64,000 nucleotides of DNA from Pseudosulfitobacter pseudonitzschiae (GTDB lineage: Bacteria > Pseudomonadota > Alphaproteobacteria > Rhodobacterales > Rhodobacteraceae), in the NCBI RefSeq assembly GCF_002222635.1, contig NZ_CP022415.1:1736001-1800000 (forward strand), read 5' to 3'. Each line of letters opens with the position of its first letter. Position 1 is the first letter of the stretch. Shown piece by piece: positions 17,953-27,552 of this stretch. Both the position numbers and the translations under genes were made by a program. The notes below the pieces were generated by a model, which saw only the letters and a list, made by a program, of their open reading frames with translations, ran no database searches and was not told the DNA's origin.

Positions 17953-19037
17953 ACCTCCAGTACGGCTTCGGGCGGCACATCGCCCGTCACAAAAGCATCA
18001 CCGATGCCTCGCGCCAGCACAAAACGCAGCTGCCCCTGTACCACTTTCTTGTCCTGCCCCATCAGCTCCAGCAGTACCTCAGGACCGGGCAGATCGCCGT
18101 CGATGTCGGCCAGATCGGTCTTCATGCCCATGTCGCGCAGATGCGCGCGCACACGGCTTGGGTCTTCCTGACTGCACAGACCCAGCCGTGCCGACAGCGC
18201 AAATGCCATCGCACAGCCTATGGCAACACCTTCGCCATGATACAGACGGTCGGAATAGCCCGTCGCCGCCTCAAGCGCATGGCCAAAGGTGTGGCCAAGG
18301 TTTAGCAAGGCGCGATCGCCCTGTTCGGTCTCGTCACGCAACACGATGTCGGCTTTCATCTGTACCGAACGACGCACGGCCTCGATGCGCGCGGGCATGT
18401 CGCCTGCGGCCAGGGCCGGTCCCTGTCCTTCGAGCCACTCGAAAAACGCAGCATCACCCAGCAGGCCGTATTTCACGACCTCGCCGTAGCCTGCCAGAAA
18501 ATCGCGCGGCCTCAGCGTGCCCAGCACATCGACATCCGCCAGAACCAGACTGGGCTGGTGAAACGCACCGATCAGGTTCTTGCCATGTCGCGCGTTGATG
18601 CCGGTCTTGCCACCCACCGAACTGTCGACCTGCGCCAGCAGCGACGTGGGCATTTGCACAAAGCGCACCCCGCGGCGCAGGATCGCGGCAGCAAAACCCA
18701 CCAGATCGCCAATCACGCCCCCCCCCAAGGCCACAACAATATCGCCCCGTTCGACCTTTTGATCCAGCAGCCAGTCGACGCAGGCCATAAGATGCGGCCA
18801 GCTTTTGGTCGCCTCACCCGCTTGCAGGGTCATTGCAGCACTGTCGATCCCATGCGCGCGCAAACCGTCCTGAAAGGCGGCCAGATGCAGCGCGGCCACA
18901 TTTTCATCCGAGATTACAACCACCCGCGACCGCTTGAGCAACGGCGCGATGTGGACGGCGGCTTCGGCCAGCAGGCCGGTGCCGATCAGCACATCATATT
19001 CGCGCCCCGGCAGGCCCACATGTACGGTGTCACGCAT
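17937..19037 (-). CDS. aroB: 3-dehydroquinate synthase
   Basis: AroB converts DAHP to 3-dehydroquinate, step two of the shikimate pathway. The 366-residue product has the NAD-binding region VVALGGGVIGDLVGFAAAI, SSVGGKTGINARHGKNLIGAF, and the zinc ligand motif NLGHTFGHALEA. The start at 19037 has GGAGAAACTGG upstream. It overlaps the aroK stop by 8 bases (ATGCGTGA), so the two shikimate enzymes are probably translationally coupled. Confidence 0.97.
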   Translation of the reverse strand: MRDTVHVGLPGREYDVLIGTGLLAEAAVHIAPLLKRSRVVVISDENVAALHLAAFQDGLRAHGIDSAAMTLQAGEATKSWPHLMACVDWLLDQKVERGDIVVALGGGVIGDLVGFAAAILRRGVRFVQMPTSLLAQVDSSVGGKTGINARHGKNLIGAFHQPSLVLADVDVLGTLRPRDFLAGYGEVVKYGLLGDAAFFEWLEGQGPALAAGDMPARIEAVRRSVQMKADIVLRDETEQGDRALLNLGHTFGHALEAATGYSDRLYHGEGVAIGCAMAFALSARLGLCSQEDPSRVRAHLRDMGMKTDLADIDGDLPGPEVLLELMGQDKKVVQGQLRFVLARGIGDAFVTGDVPPEAVLEVLRDG

Positions 19038-19626
19038 CCAGTTTCTCCAATACATCGGGCCGCGTCAGCAGCGCTGCAATCACGCGATCAGCCATCTTTT
19101 CAATGCTATACGACGGCTTGGACGCCACATGCAGATCAGCCAGTTTGTAGATCGGCACGCGTGTCTCGTACAGGCTGGTCAGCTTGGCTTTGGGGTCGGG
19201 ATTACGCAGCAAGGGCCGCGTGTCCTTGTAACGCACGCGCTGCCAAAGCAGCGGCAAATCGGCGTCCAGCCAGACTGACACGCCGCGCTGCGAAATGTTC
19301 TGACGGTTTTCCGCGCTCAGAAATGCGCCCCCGCCAGTAGAAAGAACCCCGCGAGAACTGTCCAGCAGCCGCGAGATCACCTGCGTTTCCTTGATCCGGA
19401 AAAACGGCTCTCCGTCGCGTTCAAAGATTTCGGGCACGGTCATGTTGGCTGCAGCCTCGATCTCGTGATCGCTGTCAAGAAATGGCACGCCCAGTTTCGC
19501 AGCCAGAGCTTTGCCCACGGCTGTTTTGCCAGCCCCCATCATTCCAACCATCACGACAGTCTTGTGCAGCGCAAACTGCGCAACATCTGCTGGACTATCT
19601 GACGGTGATTGCTGAATTTCGCTCAT
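19030..19626 (-). CDS. aroK: Shikimate kinase
   Basis: AroK phosphorylates shikimate at the 3-hydroxyl using ATP. The 198-residue product has Walker A GMMGAGKTAVGK, the substrate-binding FLDSDHEIE and FRIKETQVISRLL, and STGGGAFLSAENRQ, all family signatures. The N-terminal ~25 residues before HKTVVMVG are poorly conserved in type. I chose the ATG at 19626. It forms a two-gene operon with aroB and is divergent from the small membrane protein gene at 19707. Confidence 0.96.
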   Translation of the reverse strand: MSEIQQSPSDSPADVAQFALHKTVVMVGMMGAGKTAVGKALAAKLGVPFLDSDHEIEAAANMTVPEIFERDGEPFFRIKETQVISRLLDSSRGVLSTGGGAFLSAENRQNISQRGVSVWLDADLPLLWQRVRYKDTRPLLRNPDPKAKLTSLYETRVPIYKLADLHVASKPSYSIEKMADRVIAALLTRPDVLEKLDA

Positions 19627-19706
19627 ATTCCGGTGAATGACGTGATATTGCACAAAAGGCCATATATAAGTTGGTCAAAACCAGAAAACCCGAGGCAGAC
19701 AAAAGT

Positions 19707-19856
19707 ATGGGAAGACTGATCAAGTATCTGATATACCTTATCGTTCTGGGGCTGATCGGCTTGGTGGTCTACGCCTATGCCGGTCCGTTTTTCGGCGCGG
19801 ACTTTGACCCGCCACAGACCGAAGTCCGTGTGCCTGTGACTCTCGATGCCGATTAG
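19707..19856 (+). CDS. Small membrane protein, 49 aa
   Basis: A 49-residue protein with one membrane segment (KYLIYLIVLGLIGLVVYAYA) and a short C-terminal tail with DFDPPQTEVRVPVTLDAD. The ATG at 19707 is preferred; an in-frame upstream codon at 19671 would put charged residues before the helix. GAGG lies about 11 bases upstream. Its end overlaps the start of the next gene by 11 bases, so it leads an operon with the secreted protein and xerD. No named family recognised. Confidence 0.7.
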   Translation: MGRLIKYLIYLIVLGLIGLVVYAYAGPFFGADFDPPQTEVRVPVTLDAD

Positions 19857-21393
19857 GGTTGGCGTATTTCCGCTGTGTCTGGGGCTGATGGCGGGCGCAT
19901 TCGCGCCCATTACAGCTGTGCAAGCACAAGAGGCCCCGTTGTCGGTGATCGACTGGCTGGAACGCAACACACCGACGCCCGCAGTACAACCGCAGCCGCA
20001 ACCACCCGAGCCTGCCACAGCCCCCAGTGCCAATGTGCCCGTTGTCACCGTATCACCGCTGGACGGGCCTGCGGCGCGGCGCGTGGGGCTGGCACCTGCG
20101 TCGATCACCGGCCTGCCCGATACGCTTTGGCAAGGTTCGGACGGCACCGAACTGGCCGAAGCAATCAGCGCCATCAAGGCGGTCCGCCTGCCCGCCACGC
20201 AGGCGTTGTTCTATACCTTGCTGCTGGCCGAGGCATTGCCACCTGCGGTGCATGACGCGGATTTCAACCTTGCCCGTGTCGATGCGCTGTTGCGTCTTGG
20301 GGCGCTTGATCCGGCGCTTGCGATGCTGGAACAGATCGGCCCAGAATCGTCGGCCGCCGTCCTTGCCCGCTATTTCGACGCCAGCCTGCTGGCGGGCACC
20401 GAAGATGATGCATGCGCCAAGGTCATGGCCAAGCCGTCGCTGGCCCCCGGCTATGCCGCACGCGTGTTCTGTGCCGCGCGCGCGGGCGATTGGGACACCG
20501 CGGTTCTGCTGTTGGGCACGGCACGTGCATTGGAGAACTTAAGCGACGCCGAAGCGGATATGCTTGAGCGGTTCCTTGACCCCGACCTTTTCGAGGGAGA
20601 GCCGGACCTTCCGACACCAGCCGAACCCAATCCTCTGGCCTTTCGCGTCTACGAATCAATCGGTACACCCGTTTCCACAGCACTTTGGCCGCGGATCTAT
20701 GCCAACGCCGATCTGCGCGAAATCGCAGGCTGGCGGTCGCAGTTGATGGCGGTTGAACGGTTGGCACAAACCGGCGCCATCGCCGACAACCGGCTGCTGG
20801 GCATCTATACCGACCGTCAGCCTGCCGCCTCTGGTGGTCTGTGGGACCGTGTGAACGCCGTGCAACGCTTTGAAACCGCTCTGAACAGCAACAGCACCGA
20901 AGCCGTGGCCAAGACCCTGCCCCCTGCGTGGTCCGAAATGCAGGCCGCAGGACTTGGCGTGCATTTTGCCAATCTCTTTGGTGAACGCCTGCCGCCGTTG
21001 GACGACCGCACCGCGAGTACCGTCGCGTTCGAGACCATGTTGCTGTCGCCCGTATACGAACAAGCCGCCACCAAATACGCCCAAGCCGCCGCGCATGCCC
21101 CGTTGTTGGTCGGATTGGCGCAGGGCGACACCACGGGCGCGCAACCCAACGGGCCGATGGAAAAGGCATTGGTTGACGCCTTTGCCGATGCGCCCCCCGA
21201 CGCCACGCTGGTTGGGCTGGCCCGCACCGGTAAGCTGGGGCGCGCCCTGCTGGGGGCGTTGTCGCTGGTCAACGAGGGCGCCAAAGGCGACCCCGGCGCG
21301 TTGCGTCAGGGTCTGGCCACGCTGCGGGCGCTGGGACTGGAAGACAACGCCCGCCGCGCCGCTTTGCAAATCATGCTCAGGCCTGCACTATGA
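19846..21393 (+). CDS. Secreted hypothetical protein, 515 aa
   Basis: The product begins with a signal peptide (MPIRVGVFPLCLGLMAGAFA, with cleavage near AVQAQ). A Pro-rich linker (residues ~40-65) and a long Ala/Leu-rich helical part resembling repeat-type (TPR-like) architecture follow. There is no catalytic motif. Roseobacter homologues, as I recall them, often carry an uninformative antifreeze-type label. It overlaps the 49-residue gene by 11 bases and xerD by 4 (ATGA). This conserved-looking arrangement suggests an envelope role tied to division or chromosome resolution only by context. Confidence 0.82.
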   Translation: MPIRVGVFPLCLGLMAGAFAPITAVQAQEAPLSVIDWLERNTPTPAVQPQPQPPEPATAPSANVPVVTVSPLDGPAARRVGLAPASITGLPDTLWQGSDGTELAEAISAIKAVRLPATQALFYTLLLAEALPPAVHDADFNLARVDALLRLGALDPALAMLEQIGPESSAAVLARYFDASLLAGTEDDACAKVMAKPSLAPGYAARVFCAARAGDWDTAVLLLGTARALENLSDAEADMLERFLDPDLFEGEPDLPTPAEPNPLAFRVYESIGTPVSTALWPRIYANADLREIAGWRSQLMAVERLAQTGAIADNRLLGIYTDRQPAASGGLWDRVNAVQRFETALNSNSTEAVAKTLPPAWSEMQAAGLGVHFANLFGERLPPLDDRTASTVAFETMLLSPVYEQAATKYAQAAAHAPLLVGLAQGDTTGAQPNGPMEKALVDAFADAPPDATLVGLARTGKLGRALLGALSLVNEGAKGDPGALRQGLATLRALGLEDNARRAALQIMLRPAL

Positions 21394-22346
21394 GCGCTGA
21401 CACAGACCGCTGGATTTCCACCTTTATCGAAGCGCAGGCAGCCGAACTGGGGGCCGCGCAGAATACTCTTCTGGCTTACGGACGCGATCTCAAGGATTTT
21501 GCAACTTGGGCCACCCGTCAGGGACGCCGGTTCGACACCGTGAAGCAAGGCGATATCGAGGCCTATCTGGTGTTCTGCGACGAACAGGGCCTTGCCAAAT
21601 CCACCCGTGCGCGGCGGCTGTCTTCGATCAAGCAAATGTACCGCTTTGCCTTCGAGGAAGGCTGGCGCAAGGAAAACCCCGCGATCCAGATTTCGGGGCC
21701 GGGTCAGGACAAGCGCCTGCCCAAAACGCTGGATATTGCAGAAGTGGACAGGCTGCTTGAGGCCGCGCGCGCCTCGGGCCGCAACGAGGCAGACTGCACG
21801 CGCAACACCTGCCTGATGGAACTGCTTTATGCCACGGGGATGCGGGTAACCGAACTGGTGGGCCTGCCGGTCAGCGCCGCGCGGGGTGATCCGCGCATGT
21901 TGCTGATTCTTGGTAAAGGCGGCAAGGAACGCATCGTGCCACTGTCGCCCCCTGCCCGTTCGGCGCTGGCCAATTGGCTAAAAATGCGCGACGCACTGGA
22001 AGATGCGGGCAAGGCCAAGGGCAAGCCTGCCTCGCGCTTTTTGTTTCCGTCACGCGGGGCCGCAGGGCATCTGACGCGCCACCGGTTTTATTTGATGATC
22101 AAGGAATTTGCCGTGGCGGGCGGCGTGTCACCGGACAAGGTCACGCCACACACACTGCGCCACGCTTTTGCGACGCATCTGCTGGCGGGTGGTGCCGATC
22201 TGCGGTCAATTCAGGCGCTGCTGGGCCACGCCGATGTGGCCACAACCGAGATTTACACCCATGTGCTGGACGCAAGATTGACCGAATTGGTGCTGGACCA
22301 TCACCCGTTGGCCAACGAGAATACGCGCAAAACCTCGGGCAAATAG
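21390..22346 (+). CDS. xerD: Tyrosine site-specific recombinase XerD
   Basis: XerD, with XerC, resolves chromosome dimers at dif near the terminus. The 318-residue product has the N-terminal SAM-like core-binding domain (ending near SSIKQMYRFAFEEG). The catalytic domain has the Arg in ATGMRVTEL, the Lys in LGKGGKERIVPL, HTLRHAFATHLL, GHADVATTEIYTHV and the nucleophile Tyr in that last motif. It starts in an ATGA overlap with the upstream gene. It is a housekeeping recombinase with no attachment sites nearby, so not a sign of an element. Confidence 0.93.
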   Translation: MSADTDRWISTFIEAQAAELGAAQNTLLAYGRDLKDFATWATRQGRRFDTVKQGDIEAYLVFCDEQGLAKSTRARRLSSIKQMYRFAFEEGWRKENPAIQISGPGQDKRLPKTLDIAEVDRLLEAARASGRNEADCTRNTCLMELLYATGMRVTELVGLPVSAARGDPRMLLILGKGGKERIVPLSPPARSALANWLKMRDALEDAGKAKGKPASRFLFPSRGAAGHLTRHRFYLMIKEFAVAGGVSPDKVTPHTLRHAFATHLLAGGADLRSIQALLGHADVATTEIYTHVLDARLTELVLDHHPLANENTRKTSGK

Positions 22347-22540
22347 CCACCTGCGCACAGTGCCGCAGCCCGGTTGCAAACCGAACACATGGCCTGAAAA
22401 TTGCAAGGATGATCGCCAGAAACCGGCACCGATCGGTCCATTTGCCCTGAATCCGCTGCAATCATCTGGCTTCCTTCCCTTGAATGCACGGTCCAACGGC
22501 CCCATAACCCTATGAACCCTCAAGGAACACAGTTTTACCA

Positions 22541-23857
22541 ATGGACCCATCTTCTGCGACGCTGGACAGCGCTTTCTGGATCACCTGCGGGATCATCCTG
22601 TTTCTTCTTGTCCTTTCCGGTTTCTTTTCGGGGTCGGAAACGGCCCTGACCGCCGCCTCGCGCGGGAAACTGCGCAGTCAGGCCGACAAAGGCTCGCGCG
22701 GGGCGCAACGGGCACTGAAGATCACCGAGGACAACGAACGGCTGATCGGCTCTGTGCTGCTGGGCAACAATCTTGTCAACATTCTGGCCGCCTCGATGGC
22801 CACAGCGCTGTTCACCCGCGTCTTTGGCGAAAGCGGCGTGGCGCTGGCGACGCTGGTGATGACCCTGCTGGTGCTGATCTTTGCCGAGGTCTTGCCAAAA
22901 ACCTATGCGATCACCAACGCCGAAACCGCCGCTGCGGCGGTGTCACGGCCCATCTCTCTGATTGTTCTGGTGTTTTCGCCGGTTGTGGCGGCGGTGCGCT
23001 ATTTTGTGCGTGGTGTGCTGTTTGTCTTTGGCGTGCGCATTGACCCCAACAGCAATGTTCTGGCGGTGCGCGAGGAAATCGCAGGCGCGCTGCATCTGGG
23101 GCATTCCGAAGGTGTCGTCGAAAAAGAAGACCGCGACCGCATTCTGGGCGCGCTTGATCTGGGCGACCGCACAGTTGAAGAGATAATGTTGCATCGCTCG
23201 GGCATCGAGATGATCAACGCCCAAGACGACCCCGAAACGATTTTCGAGCAATGTCTGAAGTCCAGCCATACCCGCCTGCCCCTGTTTCGCGATGATGTGG
23301 AAAACATCATCGGCGTGGTCCACGCCAAAGACCTGTTACGCGCGATGTACAAGATTGTCGGCGGACCAGAGGGAGACGCCAAGGCTCTGAAATCATTTAA
23401 TATTCTGGACGTTGCAACGGCCCCCTATTTTGTCCCCGAAACCACGACTCTTGACGACCAGATGCGCCAGTTCCTGCGTCTTAACACCCATTTCGCACTG
23501 GTGGTGGACGAATATGGCAGCCTTCAGGGTTTGATCACGCTTGAGGATATTCTGGAAGAAATCGTGGGCGAGATCACCGACGAATTTGACCCCGACGCAG
23601 ACCATCCGCTGACCCGCGGCGAGGACGGACAATTTGTCGTTGACGGATCAATGACCATCCGCGACCTGAACCGTGCCACCGAATGGACCCTGCCCGACGA
23701 CGAGGCGAACACAGTCGCCGGTCTGGTCATCCACGAGGCGCAGATGATCCCCGAAGTCGGTCAGGTGTTTTCGTTTCACGGATTCAGGTTCGAGGTAACC
23801 GCCCGCGACGGCAACCGTATTGCAGCGCTGGCTATTCGGCCACTTGTCCGGCGCTAA
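22541..23857 (+). CDS. CNNM/CorC-type protein (DUF21, CBS pair, CorC_HlyC)
   Basis: The family is linked to magnesium/cobalt export and resistance. The 438-residue product has a DUF21 membrane domain with four hydrophobic segments (SGFFSGSETALTAASRGKL early, and the LVLIFAEVLPKTYAI helix). Two CBS domains follow (residues ~200-330, with GVVHAKDLLRAMY and GSLQGLITLEDILEEIVGEI), then the C-terminal transporter-associated domain (GLVIHEAQMIPEVGQVFSF). AAGGAA precedes the ATG at 22541. Its last 26 bases overlap the end of the sensor kinase on the other strand. Confidence 0.92.
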   Translation: MDPSSATLDSAFWITCGIILFLLVLSGFFSGSETALTAASRGKLRSQADKGSRGAQRALKITEDNERLIGSVLLGNNLVNILAASMATALFTRVFGESGVALATLVMTLLVLIFAEVLPKTYAITNAETAAAAVSRPISLIVLVFSPVVAAVRYFVRGVLFVFGVRIDPNSNVLAVREEIAGALHLGHSEGVVEKEDRDRILGALDLGDRTVEEIMLHRSGIEMINAQDDPETIFEQCLKSSHTRLPLFRDDVENIIGVVHAKDLLRAMYKIVGGPEGDAKALKSFNILDVATAPYFVPETTTLDDQMRQFLRLNTHFALVVDEYGSLQGLITLEDILEEIVGEITDEFDPDADHPLTRGEDGQFVVDGSMTIRDLNRATEWTLPDDEANTVAGLVIHEAQMIPEVGQVFSFHGFRFEVTARDGNRIAALAIRPLVRR

Positions 23858-24959
23858 GCTCGTCGTCCTGTAGCGGCACCCGCATGTGCAGGTGATAACC
23901 GCTTGCAGACCCGCTGATCGAATAATCGGCCCCGATCTGCAACGCCGCCGCCTGCATCAACCGTTGGCCCAATGTGGTCACGGCATTCTCGGGCATGGGC
24001 TGGGTGTTGCCGATGCCGTCATCCTTGCAATCCACCATCAGTGCACTGTGGTCTTCGCTTTGCACAATCGAAACGCTGACAGTGCCCTGCCGCCCGTCAG
24101 GAAAGGCATGTTTGATTGCATTTGCTGTGAATTCGCTAACAATCATCCCGATGTTGGCAGCGACCAAAGATGCAACTTGGGCCTGACACACATCCATATC
24201 CAGTCGCACGTGTGACGGCGCACTGACCTCAAGCAACGACGCCACGCGCACCAGATAGGGCGCCAAAGCCACCTGATGCGACTGGCTGGTCTGGTACAAT
24301 TCCTGATGCAACATCGCCACCGCATCAATGCGCCGCTCGACCGCTGATAAGGCCTCGACGGCAATGTCACTGTCCACCCGCGACTTATACATGCGCCCCA
24401 CTGACAACACTGTTTGCAGCGAATTCTTGACGCGGTGGTCGATTTCATCACGCAAAACCTCGGCCTGATGCAGGGCCAGACGCATTTCGATCTGGCGCAT
24501 CACCTGTTTGCCCAGCACCCGCAATGTGGTGCGTTGCAGATCGCTCAGGGTACGCGGTTCAGTGTCCAGCACGCAAAGGGTGCCAATCGGCAATCCATCA
24601 TCAGAGACGAGCGGCACACCTGCGTAGAACCGGATGTTTTCTGTGCCAAGCACCAGCGGATTGTCAGCAGTACGCGCATCACGCCGTGTGTCGCGAATTT
24701 CCAACAAATCGTCTTGCAAAATGGCGTGACTGCAAATGGATTGGTCCAGACCGGTGCCGGTCGCATCCATGCCCACGCGGGCCTTGAACCACTGGCGATC
24801 TTCATCCACAAGCGAGATCAACGCAATCGGAACATCACAGATTTTGGCAACCAATTCAACCAGTTCGTCGAACTGAGGTTCAGCATCTGTATCCAGAATT
24901 CCAAGCTTGCGCAGTTGCGCCAGCCGTTCAATTTGTCTGGGATGGAGCTTTGCGCGCAT
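23832..24959 (-). CDS. Cytoplasmic GAF sensor histidine kinase (HWE/HisKA_2 type)
   Basis: The 375-residue protein has no membrane segment. A GAF domain spans residues ~25-160 (CDVPIALISLVDEDRQWFKA, IGTLCVLDTEPRTL). The phosphoacceptor is His175 in DEIDHRVKNSLQTVLS, the HisKA_2 pattern. An ATPase domain follows (IVSEFTANAIKHAFPDG N-box, DDGIG). Such kinases often feed the general stress response or light/redox outputs in alphaproteobacteria. No response regulator lies nearby, so this is an orphan kinase. AAGGGG precedes the ATG. Its 3' end overlaps the CorC gene tail to tail. Confidence 0.9.
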   Translation of the reverse strand: MRAKLHPRQIERLAQLRKLGILDTDAEPQFDELVELVAKICDVPIALISLVDEDRQWFKARVGMDATGTGLDQSICSHAILQDDLLEIRDTRRDARTADNPLVLGTENIRFYAGVPLVSDDGLPIGTLCVLDTEPRTLSDLQRTTLRVLGKQVMRQIEMRLALHQAEVLRDEIDHRVKNSLQTVLSVGRMYKSRVDSDIAVEALSAVERRIDAVAMLHQELYQTSQSHQVALAPYLVRVASLLEVSAPSHVRLDMDVCQAQVASLVAANIGMIVSEFTANAIKHAFPDGRQGTVSVSIVQSEDHSALMVDCKDDGIGNTQPMPENAVTTLGQRLMQAAALQIGADYSISGSASGYHLHMRVPLQDDELSAGQVAE

Positions 24960-25028
24960 GGGTGCCCCTTAAAACGCTTCAAGGCGCGTTTTATACCACA
25001 CGGACCGCCTTGCAAGAGGGTCAAGTGT

Positions 25029-27449
25029 TCATAAGCGCAATCGTGTACCACCTGGATCAAATGGTGGCACATCCAGAATTGTGGCACGGTGCGGTTGGCC
25101 CAAGACCATCACCTCGACCACATCGCCCGCTCCCGCCCCTTTGACAAAGCCCAGCGCCAGCGACATCCCCACCGAATAGCCATAGGCACCCGAGGTCACG
25201 CGCCCGATCCCCTGACCATTCCAAAAAATCGGCTCGCCGCCTGTGGCATCGGCGTTTGACGCGTCCGTGTCGCCTGCATCCAGCGCCAGCAGCACCAGCC
25301 GTTCGCGCGCAGGCTGCGCCAGCGTACCAGCCACTGCATCGCTGTTCAAAAACACCTTGTCCATCTTGCACAACCGGTCAAGCGAGACCTCTTGGGGCCA
25401 GTATTCAGGGCTGTATTCACGCCCCCATGACCCATAGCCTTTTTCGATCCGCAGGCTCATCAGCGCACGGCTGCCCACGGGGCCGACGCCAAAATCCTTG
25501 CCCGCCCCGATCAATGCCGCATAAAGCTGCGCCTGATCCTGCGCGCGGCAATGCAGTTCCCAACCCAGATCACCGGTGAACGACACCCTCAGCGCCAGCA
25601 CTTCGACGCCCGCCAGCGCAATCCTTTGTGCGTGCATAAAGGGAAAGTCCGCTGTTGCCAGCGACGCATCGGTCAGCCCCTGCAATAGCGCGCGACTGTC
25701 GGGCCCTGCCACGTTGAACCCGCACATTGCTTCGGTCAGGCTTTGAAACGTGATCCCCTCGGGCAATGGCACCGCGTGGAAAAACCGCTGGTGGTATCGT
25801 TCCGCCATGCCAGAGCCAATCACCCAGAATTCATCCTCTGCCAGTCGTATGACGGTGAAATCCCCCGCGATCCCGCCCCGTTTGCCAATCAGCGGCGTCA
25901 GACACGACCGCCCCACAGCCTGCGGCATCCGGTTGGCAAAGACCGCGTTCAGCCAGGCCTCGGCCTCCGGCCCTGTGCAGCGGTATTTTGCAAAATTCGA
26001 AATGTCGATAATACCCGCCCGATCCCGCAGCATCCGGCACTCATCCCCCACCGGCCCCCACCAGTTCTGCCGCGTAAACCCGTCGGTGTCCTGCGCACTA
26101 GGGCTGTCCGCAAACCAAAGCGGATGTTCCCAGCCTGCGTTCAGCCCGAACACCGCCCCCATCTGCGCTTGCATCTCATAGGCAGGTCGTGTGCGTGCAG
26201 GCCTGCCAGCGGCGCGTTCCTCGTTCGGGAAATGGATCTTGAAGCGATTGGCGTATTGGTCGCGCACCCGTGCCTTGGTAAAGGCCTTGTCGGCCCAATT
26301 GCCAAACCGTGCCATATCCCACGCAAACATATCGTATCGGGTCTCGCCCTCGATCATCCACTGCGCCGCTAGCAACCCCATTCCTCCCGACTGCGAGAAC
26401 CCCGGAATAATGCCGTTGCAGCAGAAATAGCCGCGCAGTTCCGGCACCGGCCCGAACAGCACATTGGCATCGGGTGACCAGATCATCGGGCCGTTGATCA
26501 CCCGCTTGATACCCGCAGTGCCCACCACCGGCACCCGTTCGATCGCGCGCATCATGTTGTCCTCGATTCGCTCCAGATCGTCGGCGAACAACTCATGGCC
26601 AAAACCTTGTGGCGTGCCATCCTCGGCCCAAAAGCGCATGTCTTTCTCATAGGCCCCGACCAGCAGGCCCTTGCCCTCTTGGCGCAGATAATATTCACCG
26701 TCCCGATCCGCGACCGAGGGCAACCGGCGGTCCATCGCGGCAATCTGCGCAATTGTTTCAGTTACAAAATACTGGTGCTCGGTTGGTTGCAGCGGCAGGG
26801 TCAGCCCCGCCATAGCCGCCACCTCGCGCCCCCACAGACCGGCAGCATTTACCACCCAAGGCGTTGCAATATCACCTTTTTCGGTGCGCACGATCCATGT
26901 ACCATCGGACTGCGCCTCTGTCCCCGTGACGGGGCAGAACCGCACAATTTCGGCTCCCATCGCCCGCGCGCCCGCCGCATAGGCATTGGTCACGCCCGAC
27001 GGGTCCACATTGCCGCCCTCGGGTTCCCACATGATGCAGCGGATACCGTCAAAATCCACCAACGGATGCAGACGTTCGGCCTCCGCACGGTCCACCTCGT
27101 GAAAGTTCATGCCGTACAACTTGGCCTTGGCCGCCTGCAACCGCAGCTGATGCACCCGCGCCTCGGTCTGGGCCAGATACAGCGATCCGGGCTGGAACAC
27201 GCCGCAGCCCTGCCCCGTCTCCTGCTCCAGTTTTTTATACAGACCCATCGTATAATGCTGGATACGGCTGATGTTGGTGCTGTCGTGCAGCCCGTGAATG
27301 TTGGCTGCCGCATGCCACGTGCTGCCCGATGTCAGCTCGTCACGTTCCAGCAACACCACATCCTGCCAGCCCAGTTTGGCCAGATGGTACAGGATCGAAC
27401 ATCCGATCACACCGCCGCCGATCACGACAGCTTGGGCATGTGTGCGCAT
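25029..27449 (-). CDS. Dimethylglycine/sarcosine dehydrogenase-like flavoprotein (FAD oxidase plus GcvT domains)
   Basis: Enzymes of this family oxidatively demethylate N-methylglycines and pass the methyl group to tetrahydrofolate. The 806-residue product has an N-terminal FAD-binding DAO domain (AVVIGGGVIGCSILYH) and the covalent-FAD histidine motif GSTWHAA. An FAO_M linker and C-terminal GcvT folate domains complete it (GDFTVIRLAEDEFWVIGSG, SFTGDLGWELHC, RIEKGYGSWGREYSPEYWPQE). I chose the ATG at 27449 because it aligns with the start of its divergent paralogue. The exact substrate (dimethylglycine, sarcosine or a relative) is not decided by sequence. Confidence 0.87.
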   Translation of the reverse strand: MRTHAQAVVIGGGVIGCSILYHLAKLGWQDVVLLERDELTSGSTWHAAANIHGLHDSTNISRIQHYTMGLYKKLEQETGQGCGVFQPGSLYLAQTEARVHQLRLQAAKAKLYGMNFHEVDRAEAERLHPLVDFDGIRCIMWEPEGGNVDPSGVTNAYAAGARAMGAEIVRFCPVTGTEAQSDGTWIVRTEKGDIATPWVVNAAGLWGREVAAMAGLTLPLQPTEHQYFVTETIAQIAAMDRRLPSVADRDGEYYLRQEGKGLLVGAYEKDMRFWAEDGTPQGFGHELFADDLERIEDNMMRAIERVPVVGTAGIKRVINGPMIWSPDANVLFGPVPELRGYFCCNGIIPGFSQSGGMGLLAAQWMIEGETRYDMFAWDMARFGNWADKAFTKARVRDQYANRFKIHFPNEERAAGRPARTRPAYEMQAQMGAVFGLNAGWEHPLWFADSPSAQDTDGFTRQNWWGPVGDECRMLRDRAGIIDISNFAKYRCTGPEAEAWLNAVFANRMPQAVGRSCLTPLIGKRGGIAGDFTVIRLAEDEFWVIGSGMAERYHQRFFHAVPLPEGITFQSLTEAMCGFNVAGPDSRALLQGLTDASLATADFPFMHAQRIALAGVEVLALRVSFTGDLGWELHCRAQDQAQLYAALIGAGKDFGVGPVGSRALMSLRIEKGYGSWGREYSPEYWPQEVSLDRLCKMDKVFLNSDAVAGTLAQPARERLVLLALDAGDTDASNADATGGEPIFWNGQGIGRVTSGAYGYSVGMSLALGFVKGAGAGDVVEVMVLGQPHRATILDVPPFDPGGTRLRL

Positions 27450-27552
27450 GGGCTCAGCCTTTGTTGATTGCACTGCGCCCCAACCTGCCGCCTTGGGCCG
27501 CGCAAGATTGATCATTTCCGACGTCCCGTGTCGGCCACGCACCAAGTCCCGA

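Noticed and set aside
21390-22346. xerD as a sign of an integrated element
   Set aside because: Motifs and context match the housekeeping dimer-resolution recombinase; there is no attachment-site duplication, phage gene or other mobility gene nearby.
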